This document shows, in pieces, positions 50,641-61,242 of a stretch of DNA of 64,000 nt. The stretch is from Berberis thunbergii (Eukaryota; Streptophyta; Magnoliopsida; Ranunculales; Berberidaceae). The notes under the pieces were generated by a model that saw only the letters and a list, made by a program, of their open reading frames with translations, ran no database searches and was not told the DNA's origin. The stretch spans positions 1 to 64,000 of the forward strand of contig QNQO01005884.1 of assembly GCA_003290165.1 (NCBI GenBank), read 5' to 3'. The translations under genes were made by a program, and so were the position numbers. Each line of letters opens with the position of its first letter. Position 1 is the stretch's first letter.

Positions 50641-51962
50641 TGTTGTTACTGCAGAATAAGATTCAGATAAAAAGTTAGGAATGAAAGTACCAATTTGTTC
50701 TTGGGTTGAGTCGCGGACTAGCTCGCTCTCTTTAAGATGTTTCGTGGCTCTGCCCAAGATTGTGCAAGTAGTGTACTAGTCCCGCCGTCCCCAGGATTAA
50801 ACAGCCCAGAATCTTTTCTGTCTCGTTCAATCAATTGCACATTTGATGGACGGAAGAGTATCACCCTTACACACTTGTTTTTGCTCGGAATCATCAATGC
50901 ATTGTAAATAAATAAACAACACGAAAATTTCTTCTTTGATAGAAATGCAAAAACAAAACTAATTACAAAACGAAATCTCTCTTATTGCAAAAAGGAAGAA
51001 CTCTTGTTTTGTTTTTCTCTTCTTTTTTTCTCATATATTCTAAACTCTAAGTTGTGTTGTATTTATAGTGATAATTGACATTCGTTAAAGAACGAAAATG
51101 CAACTAGATTCGTAGAGAATGCAATTTAATAAATAAAACATTTTTTTTATTAACTAGAAAATGGAAAACACACTACACCATATTGGCATTTTTGTAACAC
51201 CCTCTAAAACAGTATCATTTTTAAAGTGTAACAATTCACCTAACAACTTTACACATTTTCACAAATAAAATGATACAATAATAGTATCATCATGAAGAGT
51301 ATCATTATAAAAGTGATACTATTCATGGTGATCCAACTTATTGTATCATTTTTTTTGTGTTACTGTTTTTCATTTTTTGACTAAATTTAGTTTTGATTTG
51401 AAATTGTTTGGTGAATTGTAACATCTAAAAAATGATACTGTTTTGAGAGATGTTACAAAAGTGCCAATTTGGTGTAGTGACATTTTGGCTTTGAGATGGA
51501 TAAAAATCATGTCTAGATCCCTTGACATAAAGGACGCAATAAAAACGTGAAGCAAAAAATCCGGCGCAACTCAAGGCAAAACGTGTGAAAGGAAGACGTC
51601 TAAGTACATGGACATAATCCCATCTCGATTAATTCCTTCTTCATAAATTCAAAATTTATTTTCATTTAAATAAAGTTGTAGCAAAAAGAATGGGTTGCTC
51701 TCTTAATGACCCGATCGGACGGACGGACGGCGGCCGGCGCGAGAGTCTATCTCTCCCCTCCTCACAAAAGTGTGGTAATCCGAAGGGGTCCAAGCCCAAG
51801 TCCTAACTATTTCCTTATAAACTCTAACACAAAGAGTTATATAGTTGATATGGGACTAATATTAGAGGGAGAGATCCAGAGACTAAAATCAGAAAGAGAT
51901 CCAGGGTTCAAATCCAGGTTCACACCCATTTTCTTTTATTTTAAAAAGCCATATTTCCAACA
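50641..51962 (-). repeat. U10 LTR, interrupted by a CACTA MITE
   Basis: 1322 bp including a 312-bp interruption (309-bp element plus 3-bp duplication). Without it the length is 1010 bp, matching U8 and U9. Confidence 0.85.
51171..51479. mobile_element. 309-bp CACTA-type MITE with 3-bp target duplication
   Basis: It begins CACTACACCATATTGGCA and ends with the inverse of CACTACACCAAATTGGCA. The inverted ends run about 28 bp with two mismatches. The flanks are GAAAACA on the left and ACATTTTGG on the right, while the empty site in U8 and U9 reads GAAAACATTTTGG, so ACA was duplicated on insertion. A 3-bp duplication with CACTA ends is diagnostic of this superfamily. The interior is rich in GTATCA/TGATAC words on both strands and has no coding capacity. 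Confidence 0.95.
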
Positions 51963-52054
51963 ATCCCCCACTTGGATTTTTAAAACAATTTTCAACAATC
52001 CCCCACTCGGATTTAAAAACAATTTTCATCAATCCCCCACTTGGATTAAAAAAC
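51963..52054 (-). other. U10 triple polypurine tract
   Basis: Three copies of the purine tract, with CCGAGTGGGGG in the middle as in U8 and U9. Confidence 0.8.
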
Positions 52055-52577
52055 AACTTTCATCGAGCAATCTAAAAAAATATAAGATTGTGCACAAACA
52101 AAAGTGTCTTTCGACTTGAACTCTTGCGTAGTGTTCATGCTTTAGATTATACTAGAGTAACTCGTAGTTTTGAACTCTATCTCTAACAGACATTACACGC
52201 ACAACCTTACCAGGGTGAATTCTAAAAAGCCCGTGCTTTACGGCCATGCACGTATATCCTAGTATAGTGAAGGCTCTCGAAATTTTGCTCACAAATTCCA
52301 TAGGAAGCGGCCAAACTTCCACGATCACTTAGGTGAGTCTATCAAGAGTACTCTTGTAGCTAGGTACTCCACTCCACATAGAGTATAGACCTCATTCAGA
52401 GAATTTTTTTTAACTCATCCTACAATCGCTTCAGGAATTCATGCTTTAATCTAGGAATGAGATTGCTATTTTGTCAGCATGATTCACATCATATCATTCA
52501 CAACTTGTTATTACCTATTAAACCTATTTCTTTTGATCTCAAGTCTATAGGTTGGGTTACTGTCATGAATAACTCAG

Positions 52578-53452
52578 CAACGTACGGACATTAGTCCAAT
52601 TCCTTTCGAGGTTTGCAAAACCTTTTCTATAGTTAATCCTTTCGTCAAAGGATCAGCCATGTTCGCATCAGTTTGTACATGATCCAATCTCACAGCACCA
52701 GTAGATAGAATTCTCTAACCGTACTGTGCTTACGACGCATTTGTCGTTTCTTGTCGTAATAAGAACGGTTCTGTATTTTTCGCAATAGCCGCGGTACTAT
52801 CGCAATGGACCAAGACAGTTGGAATCAATCTTTCCCATAAAGGGATGTCTGCTAGCAGGTTTCTTAGCCAACCTGCTTATTCACTAGCCGTGGCTAGTGC
52901 AATCATTTCTGACTCCATCGTGGACTGTGCCAGAATGGTTTGTTTCTTTGATTTCCAAGAAACAGCTCCACCAGCTATATTGAAAATATAGCCACTGGTG
53001 GCTTTGGAGTCATCTGAAAGGGTGTTCCAATCAGCATCGCTATATCCTTCAAGGACAGTGGAAAACTTCAGTAATCTAAGGTTCTTAGTCCTCTTAAGGT
53101 ACCTCGTGACCTTTTCAATTGCATCTATAAAGGATAAGGCTGCTTGAAAGCTAATCCTCCTCGACTGAAAAAACATAGTAATCGGAGCCAAAATTTTTAG
53201 AAGTTTATATCCGTTTACTTCTCTTAGGCTCAGATTTTGTGGTCTATCAGTTTCATTCATCCTTATCATGGGCACATTATTTGAGGATGTACCCCCACTA
53301 TTCCTCGAAATAACCCCCATTATGCCTAAAAAATAAATGCAATTTATCTTTTCATGAATAATTCCTGAAGAAACACAAAAAGTCTTCTCACAAAAAATCA
53401 GGATCCACAAAATTATTTTTAGCATGTATAAAAATATACGTAATCTTTCCAT
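52578..53452 (-). pseudogene. U10 Ty1-copia RNase H relic
   Basis: 191 codons open from 53452 to the shared TAA at 52877; with U5 the longest uninterrupted copy. Private: EKVTRYLKRT and VSSGIIHEK. Confidence 0.87.
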
Positions 53453-53695
53453 TAAGGAACTTTGGAATTTCGGTCCCTCTAACTATTGTCATAAACAGGT
53501 TTAGCCACTTTTTGAATGCTTATAAAATTACGGTCCTTTTGCTAGCTGAAGCAGACCGTGCATTCAAATGTTAAGGACTCACATAATGAGAATATTGAAT
53601 AAAATACCCATTCTATTCACCTCGCTATATATATTCTCATTTTCTTTTAAGTTCAAGTATCAACACAAAATATCATTAGAAAACATACCTTAAAT

Positions 53696-54067
53696 TCAGC
53701 TTCTGAATTTTGTAAACTTTGATGTAATCACCAAGCTATATTTGTGCATCAAAGCAACCTTTGGGAATTTAGTTGAACACTTAGATGGTAAAGGTTTCAT
53801 TGCAAAAAGAAGCAATAGCTTGAATTGTTCTAGATTTCCATCAACAAAAAAGATTAGATCCACCAACATCATCATCATGAGAACACATCTTTTCCATAAG
53901 AATTCATGTCCTCTACCAAATAGTAAAACATTGAATACTAAATGAAGAAGATATAAAGATGTGGGTGACCCTTCACTCCTAAAATCATTCATTGAATAAA
54001 CAGCTAGCAATTCGTAAGGCACCAAATAGCTACTATGGATTTTACCTTCCAACCTTATCAAAATCAA
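53696..54067 (-). other. U10 copy of the 123-codon internal ORF
   Basis: Full length. Private: MNDFRSEG, LLLLFAMKPL, KVALMHKY. Confidence 0.5.
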
Positions 54068-55853
54068 CTTTCCCTCATGCCCTAATCTTCAAATGTTAAA
54101 AAAAATCAAACCATGTGAAAATCCGGCCAACTTATGGTTAGAGCAAAATCATTTAAACAGTGACATCAACAACAAAATTCACAGGTCGATCTGTATACAA
54201 ATGATTCCTTATATCCTCCTTATATCAGTTTAACATCAAGAATTTATTGTAAAATTAAATACAATGTTTTCTTTCCATCAATAGTATTGAGAAATAGAAG
54301 CATACCCAATTTTCACAATAGATCAATTATTGTTCTCACCAAAATAGACTGAATCATCCAAAGTGCATAACATAATTATCATAGAACTGCATACTCATTA
54401 TCTAAAGAGTAACATGCATAAATGATATTGTTCACTTCTCACGAAATGTTCAAATGAAATTTATTGATTCAGATTTCATGATTTTCCAACTCAGAAAGCC
54501 TAATAGAGCAGCACTTTTAATTAAAATTCTATGAATTTTAACTTTAAATCATGGTGTTCTATTCATACATAATCTCCTCTAGTTAGTCCTCCATGGTTTT
54601 AGAGTTTAGACTACATTTTACATTGTCAACATGTGTACATATATGTCAATCTCTAACTATGTTAATCATAATGTAAACTAATATGATTTCACAATATGGT
54701 TGTAAAGTCACCATAAAAATATCTTTAAAAATACACAACATGGAAAACCACCATTATAGATAAAGATATCTGAAATTGTAAACGTAGTTGTAAAACTCTA
54801 AATCATGTGGATCTTTAAATATAACCCTTTTTCCAAACTTTTCAAATGTTACTATGGGTTGTGTTCTTGCATAGATTCTACCATAACCAATTTATAGAAT
54901 AAATAAATGGAGAAAATTGCTTCCAACCCAATTTCACAACAAAACACTACTACCCAAGGATACATAAAAACAACTACCTAGCTACAAAGGTTATCCTTCC
55001 AAACCCAACAGTATTGAATAATCACATGCTTATAGGTAATGAAATCAAAATCTCCCTAGAAACACAGGGTATCATTTCAACCTAATCAATTTCATTACTT
55101 GTTCCATCTTCTTTCTATATTTTCGTAATTTATATTATGGAAGATAAAGGGATTATTCTTTCAATCTTAGTCATGGCAGAAATAAAAAGGATAATGAAAA
55201 CATAACATGTATAAATTCTTTCTCGATAACATACTTGTTTTGTTATGGGCATTGGCTAGTTCTTTAACCCACCATTCAACTAGAAATTAATCATATGAAA
55301 TCACAAAATTTGATGAAAAATTCTCGTTCAACTACTTGATAGCCTCTTATAGTTGGCATAACTATTTTTCACATTAAACTATTTAGAAAACATGAGCATG
55401 GTCATAACCATATCATTTTCAGATAATTGAGCTTCTTCACAATATGAATAAAACTAACATGCTTTCCTTTCGGAGCTGTAGTCATTCTACTTTTTTTTTA
55501 AATATTTGCTCCAAACTATAGCTGAAACTCAATCTACAACTAAAGTGAAGCAAATGGGTTAAACCTTTTGTTCTGTTCAAGAGACCACCTCTTATGATCT
55601 GATGCCATTGAATATACAAATAAATGTATGACTATAATTTAAAACCATGTATAATTGCAAAACACAAAGTGTTCTTCCGCAGAGGGAAATTAGTTTTTTT
55701 TTTTTTTTTTAGTAATGGCGAATCATAAGAATAATAGTTCATCACTAATTTATATATAATTCACTTCATTAGCGATTAAGTCAAGGCTTATGTGTGATCA
55801 AGTGTGTGCATTCTTACAAAGAAAATTATAGCAGAAAGAATACGTCTTAAAAT
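54068..55853 (-). repeat. U10 internal leader, no gene
   Basis: Collinear with the others, but in several places it reads like U5/U6 (for example TTTTTTTTAAATATTTGCTCC without the GAAATA change of U7-U9). It is therefore a mosaic relative to its U8-U9-like LTR. Confidence 0.65.
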
Positions 55854-55906
55854 TATTGTTACTGCAGTATAAGATTCAAATAAAAAGTTGGGAACGAAAG
55901 TACCAA
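55854..55906 (-). repeat. Right-end LTR stub of the array
   Basis: Only the last 53 bp of an LTR remain (TTGGTACTTTCG.. to ..GTAACAATA on the minus strand), with the terminal CA changed to TA. Homology to the other LTRs stops after GTACCAA. The adjoining CAACATGGAAC (55904-55914) recurs at 55932-55942. Confidence 0.8.
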
Positions 55907-56760
55907 CATGGAACTGAGCTACCCCTAGGTTCAACATGGAACGAAGTGGGTTCGACTATTGCTAATGATAGCTTGAGCCAAAGGCAGTCCCTAGTGGAGT
56001 GAAGAAAGGAGCGTATAGGAGCATGATTTGAGCAAATCGCATAAAATGTTCAACCTGAACTTGAGAAAAAACATCAAGCCAAATCGAATTGTAGAAAACC
56101 TTAACTAGTCTCATCCAAATTTTGTTCCTACCATACTAAAAACCTTTCATTCATAGAAAAGGGGATCTCTCCGGATTATCACATTAGACATACCAAGGTC
56201 TACTCAAAGTTTCATGTCTTTCCACGAATCAAGAGATGCAAATTTGTTGTTCGACCCCCTCTCGAAATGTATAACATGAATGCAAGTGCATGTATTGTTG
56301 AAAAAAAAATGACCCCACCTACTTCATTATTGTTTGTGGATGAATTACTTACATGCAAAGCAAACCATCAACTACAAGAAATATCAAGTTTTTCAACAAA
56401 ATGTTTCCTTGGGAAATATTGAATCTTCATTGGAGAAGATTTTGATCAATGAAAAAGTTTGTTGCTAGGTTAGTTTGTGGATGTACATGTTTACCAATGA
56501 AAGTTATCATAGGTAATACTAACAATTAGAAACTAATTTCATTGGAAAAAATAATGAGCCTTTGTCAGTGAATTATTTGTTGAAACTGAATAAAATGTAA
56601 TAATATTAAAATATATTTACCTACAAACTATTAGTTAAAAAAAGGTGCGGGCTTTTTAAGGAAGGTATTCATTGATAAAAAGCATCTATATACACCAAAA
56701 TGGTATATATTGGATTCATTCTCGCGACCAACTATGAAAATCCGTATATGACAGGGTAAA
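55907..56760. other. No gene seen
   Basis: Moderately AT-rich unique sequence. A short plus-strand run near 56323-56400 (LLFVDELL..) faintly recalls a copia reverse-transcriptase segment but lacks the YVDD motif and is not called. Confidence 0.4.
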
Positions 56761-56860
56761 TTATTTGTTTATTTTTAGGCTCAACAAGGATCAAACTCCA
56801 AAACTGTAACAAAATCTATTGTAATCCTTACCAGTTGAGCTATTTGAGTTATTGTGTTAT
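56761..56860 (-). mobile_element. tRNA-like SINE head (candidate)
   Basis: The minus strand has TAGCTCAACTGG (56842-56831), fitting the RNA polymerase III A box, and GGAGTTTGATCC (56799-56788), close to a B box with one deviation. The two lie about 32 bases apart, as in tRNA-derived SINEs. The body and tail cannot be delimited. Confidence 0.5.
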
Positions 56861-57125
56861 TTGAAGCAACTTTATAGCTTATTAATGCAAATTAGTCTTC
56901 TTTTGTAATAAAAATACATTGCTACATGATGCAATCATTTTTTGCTCCCTACTTTGACCTAGTCATGTTGACCTGCATAAGGAACGCACGTGAGCCACGA
57001 ACCAACATTGTGATGGTTGATAACACTCTGATGCTAAAGTCAGACATGGATTTGAGGAAGGTGTAATGCTGTAAACATGGAATTTCTAGTGTACCTTAGC
57101 TTACCAACCTCATGTCTTATTTATA
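56861..57125. other. No gene seen
   Basis: Unassigned sequence between the SINE-like head and the open frame at 57126. Confidence 0.4.
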
Positions 57126-57455
57126 GTGCAGGAGTCCTGGTTCGACCAGGCCATCGATGGCGTAGTTTACGAAAGAGATCTTCGTGGAGATCCTTTTTTA
57201 ATTAAGAGTTTTGCTGTAGAAGGGAATTTCCTTGTTAGCCCTGTACTCCTAGATACGCGGGAGATAGTTTCCAATCTCTGGGTAATCTGTAAAAAGAAGT
57301 TTCCCTATGAGATATGTACTTTGGTATTTCCTTACTACTTGGAAGCGGAGAGTTGTTGTCATTGGCTGTCTGAAGCTGATCCTCGAGATACTTCCCTTAG
57401 ATTGGCTTACGGTATTAAGGATAGTTGTGAGACACATGGGCTTAGCAAGCTGTAA
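57126..57455 (+). other. Unassigned 109-codon frame
   Basis: Reads QESWFDQAIDGVVYERDLRG.. and ends HGLSKL, stop. Composition (W, C, D, E rich, no low complexity) looks protein-like, unlike most short frames here. I recognise no domain. It lies 1 kb upstream of the coiled-coil relic on the same strand and could be part of the same dead element. Alternative: chance frame. Confidence 0.3.
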
Positions 57456-58502
57456 AAGTTCGGGTCATTTTGGGGAATTGCATTGGGCGGGCTTAAAACC
57501 GCTTGGGCCAGACCAGTGTTGGGCTAACACTCGGGCTCGTAATTCCTTGAGATCATCATGACACATGTATGGTTCAGAGATGTGGTTGTCTTGGTGTATT
57601 ATCAGCTACCCCCCCCCCCCCGAGTTAGTGGGCCATTACATCGTTTGGCTAAGTCATCTCTTGAAAAGATATGTCGCTCATGATGATTGAGTCTTAATCG
57701 TTGCTTGAGCCGTGCACTGCATTTATTGAATATGCATCGGTTCAGTGAAAAAGAGGTGGCAGCCTAATCCCTATTTAGGTCATCCATTGTGCGGAAACTA
57801 ACTTTTCTATTTTCTTTGCTTTTAAAGATATTGCTCTGTTCATATTCTGAATGGAAAGATTGTTCATCTTCTTCATGGCTTAACAAAACCTTCTTCATGA
57901 TGCAACCTTGGCCAGGGGCTTGAGTTTTTCGAAGGCAATTGTTTTCTGAATTTGGCCTTTCTGAAATTTGTACGAAGCTTGGGATCCCCGAGGACCTACC
58001 ATTGTATGTTCTAAAGGGCGACTAGACGACAATGTCGCCACTAGTGGAGCTCATCTACTTGCATCGCGGGATGCTCCAAATCAGAGTATGTTTTCCTATT
58101 CTAGATGTGATTTGGGACTTCTTGGACTTCTTGGACTTCCTTGGAATTCCTTCGGCCCAGTTGGGGCCTAATGGTTATAGGATCATTCTTCTCATTCTCA
58201 TTCTGATATAGGATCATTACTTCCTAGGATGAGGAAGGTCGCTGGGGCCAAAGCTCATGTTTTTTTTTGACACAGAGGGGTCGTTTGATATGCTTGCCTT
58301 CTTTGTGAGTTTGAAGATGTCCCGCATTAGAACTAGATTGTCTTCAAAATGATCTGCTCCTGTAAGTGAAGATTGTGAATCTAATCGATCTATCAGGGCA
58401 GAGGCTGATGTATCTGGATGGGAGAAAGACCACTTGCAATTAGAAGGGGTTGAAGACATGTTGAATCTTAGTACCGCGTAGGTAGAAGCTCTGAGTGAGT
58501 AG
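57456..58502. other. No gene seen; poly-C run
   Basis: Contains a 13-base C run at 57609-57621 and short open frames on both strands without recognisable motifs. A minor GGACTTCTT tandem repeat lies at 58107-58134. Confidence 0.4.
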
Positions 58503-59708
58503 TTGATGCAGGTTGCAATGGAGGCTTCTACTGGTGCCGATTCACACAAGACCGTTCCAATAGAAGGTTCTTGTGAGGATTCGCCTGAGATTCTTAAGTC
58601 CAATCATCCCATTGGTGGGCTGTCCGATAGCGGCCATGGTGACACAGGCCAAGTTTCTTATAGTCTGCATTGTTCATCGTCTCGTTCCAGGCCACATCTC
58701 AAGGTGTTGGAGGGTCCGTTGGATAACTTGATTCCTTCATTTCCTCCGAATTTTGTGAAGTCATCTCGCACTAAAGTGTCAGTTGTTTGTGACAAAAGAA
58801 AGGTTGCAAAGGATAGCCTGGTAACAGTGGCAACTGCTAAGGGTGGTGTCGGTATAATTCCTAATCCAGGAGAGCTCCATCCGGATGTACGGATAAGCCT
58901 ATTTGCACCAGCTTAGTGAGGATGAGTACTCATGTCTGGCACCAGGAGGTTGATGCAGAGTATGCTTCGAGGAAGCATATAAATAGGCATCATAGCTGGC
59001 TGATGGATTATGCTCCAAAACCTGAGCAGGATACGCTAGAAATGGGGTATGGATAAGGGTTTAAAGTACCTAATGGTGGGGATGTCTCATTTGAACCAAG
59101 TGGTCGTTGCTGGGATGAAAGTCGAGGCGGCTCACGAGAGGGTGTACATCATGGAGAGTGTCTTCTCGCACATGCAAGTGTTGTATTATGACGTGCTTTA
59201 TGAAATTTAGTGGCTGAAGAAGCAGGCTGAGGAGAGGAGGCTAGACCAGTCAGCCGTGGTTGCTGAGATTCAGACGGTTTGACTGGAAGCTCTTAAGTGT
59301 GATTTAGCAAAGGCAGTGTCCGCTAGGGATAGATTCTAGTAGGAGTCAGATCAGACTTGCCGAGACATGGAGGTTGCACAGGAAGATGCAGCTGAGGCAC
59401 GTTCTAAACTTTGGTCTTTCGCTAAAGAGAATACCTTGAAGGAGGCTGACTGGGCTGCTCCGAAACAACTAAAGTTTGATGTGGAGTTCAATGCTCGAGA
59501 GGCGAGGAAGGCCGAGGACCAGCTCAAATTAAAGAAACATGAGCTCAGTGCTGAAAAGAGCAGTTTGGATACAAGGCAGTCTCAGGTTGTTGCCCTTACT
59601 AGCAAGTTGGAGATGTTGGAGTACTTGCTGACGCGAAGACGCGCGAGGAAGAGCTTCTGTAGGAACAAGGCAAGTTTGAGTTTCATTGGGTTGTACACGA
59701 CAAATTAG
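58503..59708 (+). pseudogene. Degenerate coiled-coil protein ORF, probably transposon-derived
   Basis: Three protein-like stretches follow one another. 58503-58916: serine-rich segment ending in ELHPDVRISLFAP. About 58920-59055, shifted frame: VWHQEVDAEYASRKHIN then HHSWLMDYAPKPEQ. 59060-59708: a long heptad-like coiled coil (HLNQVVVAGMKVEAAHERVY, LKKQAEERRL, EALKCDLAKAVSARDRF, VAQEDAAEARSKLWSFAKEN, AREARKAEDQLKLKKHEL). It is broken by stops near 59211, 59278 and 59338. Such Ser-rich plus coiled-coil proteins are common in plant mobile-element ORFs, but I cannot name the family. The stops rule out a single intact protein. Confidence 0.55.
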
Positions 59709-60487
59709 AGCTGCTGGCGTTGATGAAAGAAGAGCATCCAGAATGGGATCTTGGCCGCTATAAGAAGTTGTCGTATGTAGACTTGTCCGTTGCCTTTGTA
59801 TCATCGATTGAAGAGGGCGGTCGGACCCTGATGCTTAGACCATGGCTCGTATGGACGCGACTCATGCTACCTCCTACATTAAGCTTAGCTCTTCTGTTTT
59901 TGTACCCTCTCCCGATAAGGAGTAAACTTTGTATACTTGTACCCATTTTGCTTTGAATGTTAATGAAAGCAGTCTTAAGTACGTTTTGTATCTGTTTTGT
60001 GCTCGTTGTCACAATTGTGTGTTTTCCGTTTCGCCTTGTCATTTTACTTTGGCATAGGCTGGTTGGATCAATAGGAAATTCGAGTGGTCTATCTGCAGTC
60101 GAGAGCTTGATCGTTTGCGTTGTGAGTGACTCTGAGTCATGTTCATCAATGGGCATGTCGCTGACAGTTTAGCCATGGGTTTCATTACCCAGGCAGTATC
60201 TCGTCCTTAAGGTAAGCAGCTGGGGGCTTATCCCGCATGTTTGATTTGTCTGATGCAGCCGCAGTCATAAGCGAGTTGTGGTAGCCGAGCATATGTGTTA
60301 TAGCGTTTGTACCGAGTTAGGCATTGTAAGCTCGGGTTGGCATTCTATGTAGTACTTGTCCGCGCGTTGGCTGGACTATTTATGTGTCGGCGTAAGTGGC
60401 CTTTGTTGGTAATAGAATGCCAGGTCATTTGAGAGTGAAGACACTAACTGAACTGTGATTTATCTTTGTAGTCGTGTATTCGAAAGA
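59709..60487. other. No gene seen
   Basis: Follows the coiled-coil relic. Overlapping short frames at 59720-60172 on both strands carry no motif. Confidence 0.4.
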
Positions 60488-61016
60488 GAGCGGTGGTCGC
60501 TTTGCTAGCTACTTAGGGCTCCCACCTTCCGAACCATCTATGTCAGAACAAAGTGGACTACAAGTTCGCGAGTAAAGATTCGGCAACCATGCTAAAGAGC
60601 AGTGGTCCTAGGGAGAGCTATCAACATCAGTCAGGGACTGATTAGTCTCCCACCTTTCGAACCATCTATACCCGTGCAGTGGGGGCTACAAGTTCATGAC
60701 GAAGGGGTTCGATTACCAGGCTGAAAAATAGTGGCTCCGTGGTAAGCCGTCGGAATTAGTTTTGGAATGACTAGGCTCCCACCTTCCCAATCATCTACAC
60801 CCCTGTGCATCAAGCTACAAATTTTGGGGATTTCAACAGCGATGCTGAAAAGCAGTAGTCCCATGGCTAGCCGTCAAAATTAGTTCGAGAGGACTAGCCT
60901 CCCACCTTCTAAACCAAGTACACTCGCATAGAGGGGGCTACAAGTTCAGGGTTGGTAATTAGGCGACCATGTTGAAGAGCAGTGGTCCCGTTACAAGCCA
61001 TCAGAATCAGTTTGTT
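60488..61016. repeat. Four-copy tandem repeat of about 127 bp
   Basis: The anchor CTCCCACCTT occurs at 60519, 60647, 60776 and 60899 (steps 128, 129, 123). Each copy also has GGGGCTACAAGTTC-like, GCTGAAAAGCAGTGGTCC-like and AGCCGTC..AATTAGT-like phrases in the same order. Copies differ at about a fifth of positions by eye. Confidence 0.85.
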
Positions 61017-61242
61017 GCAAGTAATAGATCCCTTAGCCCCTTGTACAACCAATTCCACTGCTTTTTCTTGAGCATGCACTACCGCAGCCCCCTGTGATGC
61101 TATCAAGTCAGTTGGAATAACATTCGCAACGCCTGTATTTCCATATTCTCCTTTGATATTTCTTACCAGCGTCTCCCTTGTTTCGCTAGTCTCCCTTTTT
61201 TGACTTCATTACTTGCTGTTCAAAGGTTTATTATTTAATTAT
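61017..61242. other. No gene seen
   Basis: Short unassigned spacer between the tandem repeat and the LINE relic. Confidence 0.4.

Larger units (their letters stand above)
9939..55906 (-). repeat. Head-to-tail array of about ten 4.9-kb copia-derived units sharing single LTRs
   Basis: Starts of the diagnostic string TTGTTACTGCAG recur at steps of about 4245, 4728, 7260 (two fused units), 4893, 4886, 4894, 4897, 4899 and 5213 bp (the last carries a 312-bp insertion). Read on the minus strand, every unit contains an internal leader, a 123-codon ORF, a copia RNase H relic, about 530 bp of untranslated sequence, a triple polypurine tract and an LTR that directly abuts the next unit's leader. There is one LTR per unit, not two. 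gag, protease, integrase and reverse transcriptase are absent in all copies. The left border (9939) is exactly an LTR terminus. The right border falls inside an LTR, leaving a stub. Unit LTR starts: U1 9939, U2 14184, U3 18912, U4 (fused) about 21695, U5 26172, U6 31065, U7 35951, U8 40845, U9 45742, U10 50641, stub 55854. Confidence 0.93.

Noticed and set aside
9939..55906. CRISPR array or bacterial origin for the tandem repeats
   Set aside because: Units are 4.9 kb, contain an LTR and copia RNase H, and the neighbours have plant introns and CACTA elements; nothing prokaryotic is present.
56323..56400. Copia reverse-transcriptase fragment (LLFVDELL..)
   Set aside because: No YVDD, no flanking RT motifs and immediate stops; too short to support.
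59529..60172. Minus- and plus-strand frames near 59.5-60.2 kb as genes
   Set aside because: They overlap the coiled-coil relic or each other, with no motifs; likely shadows.
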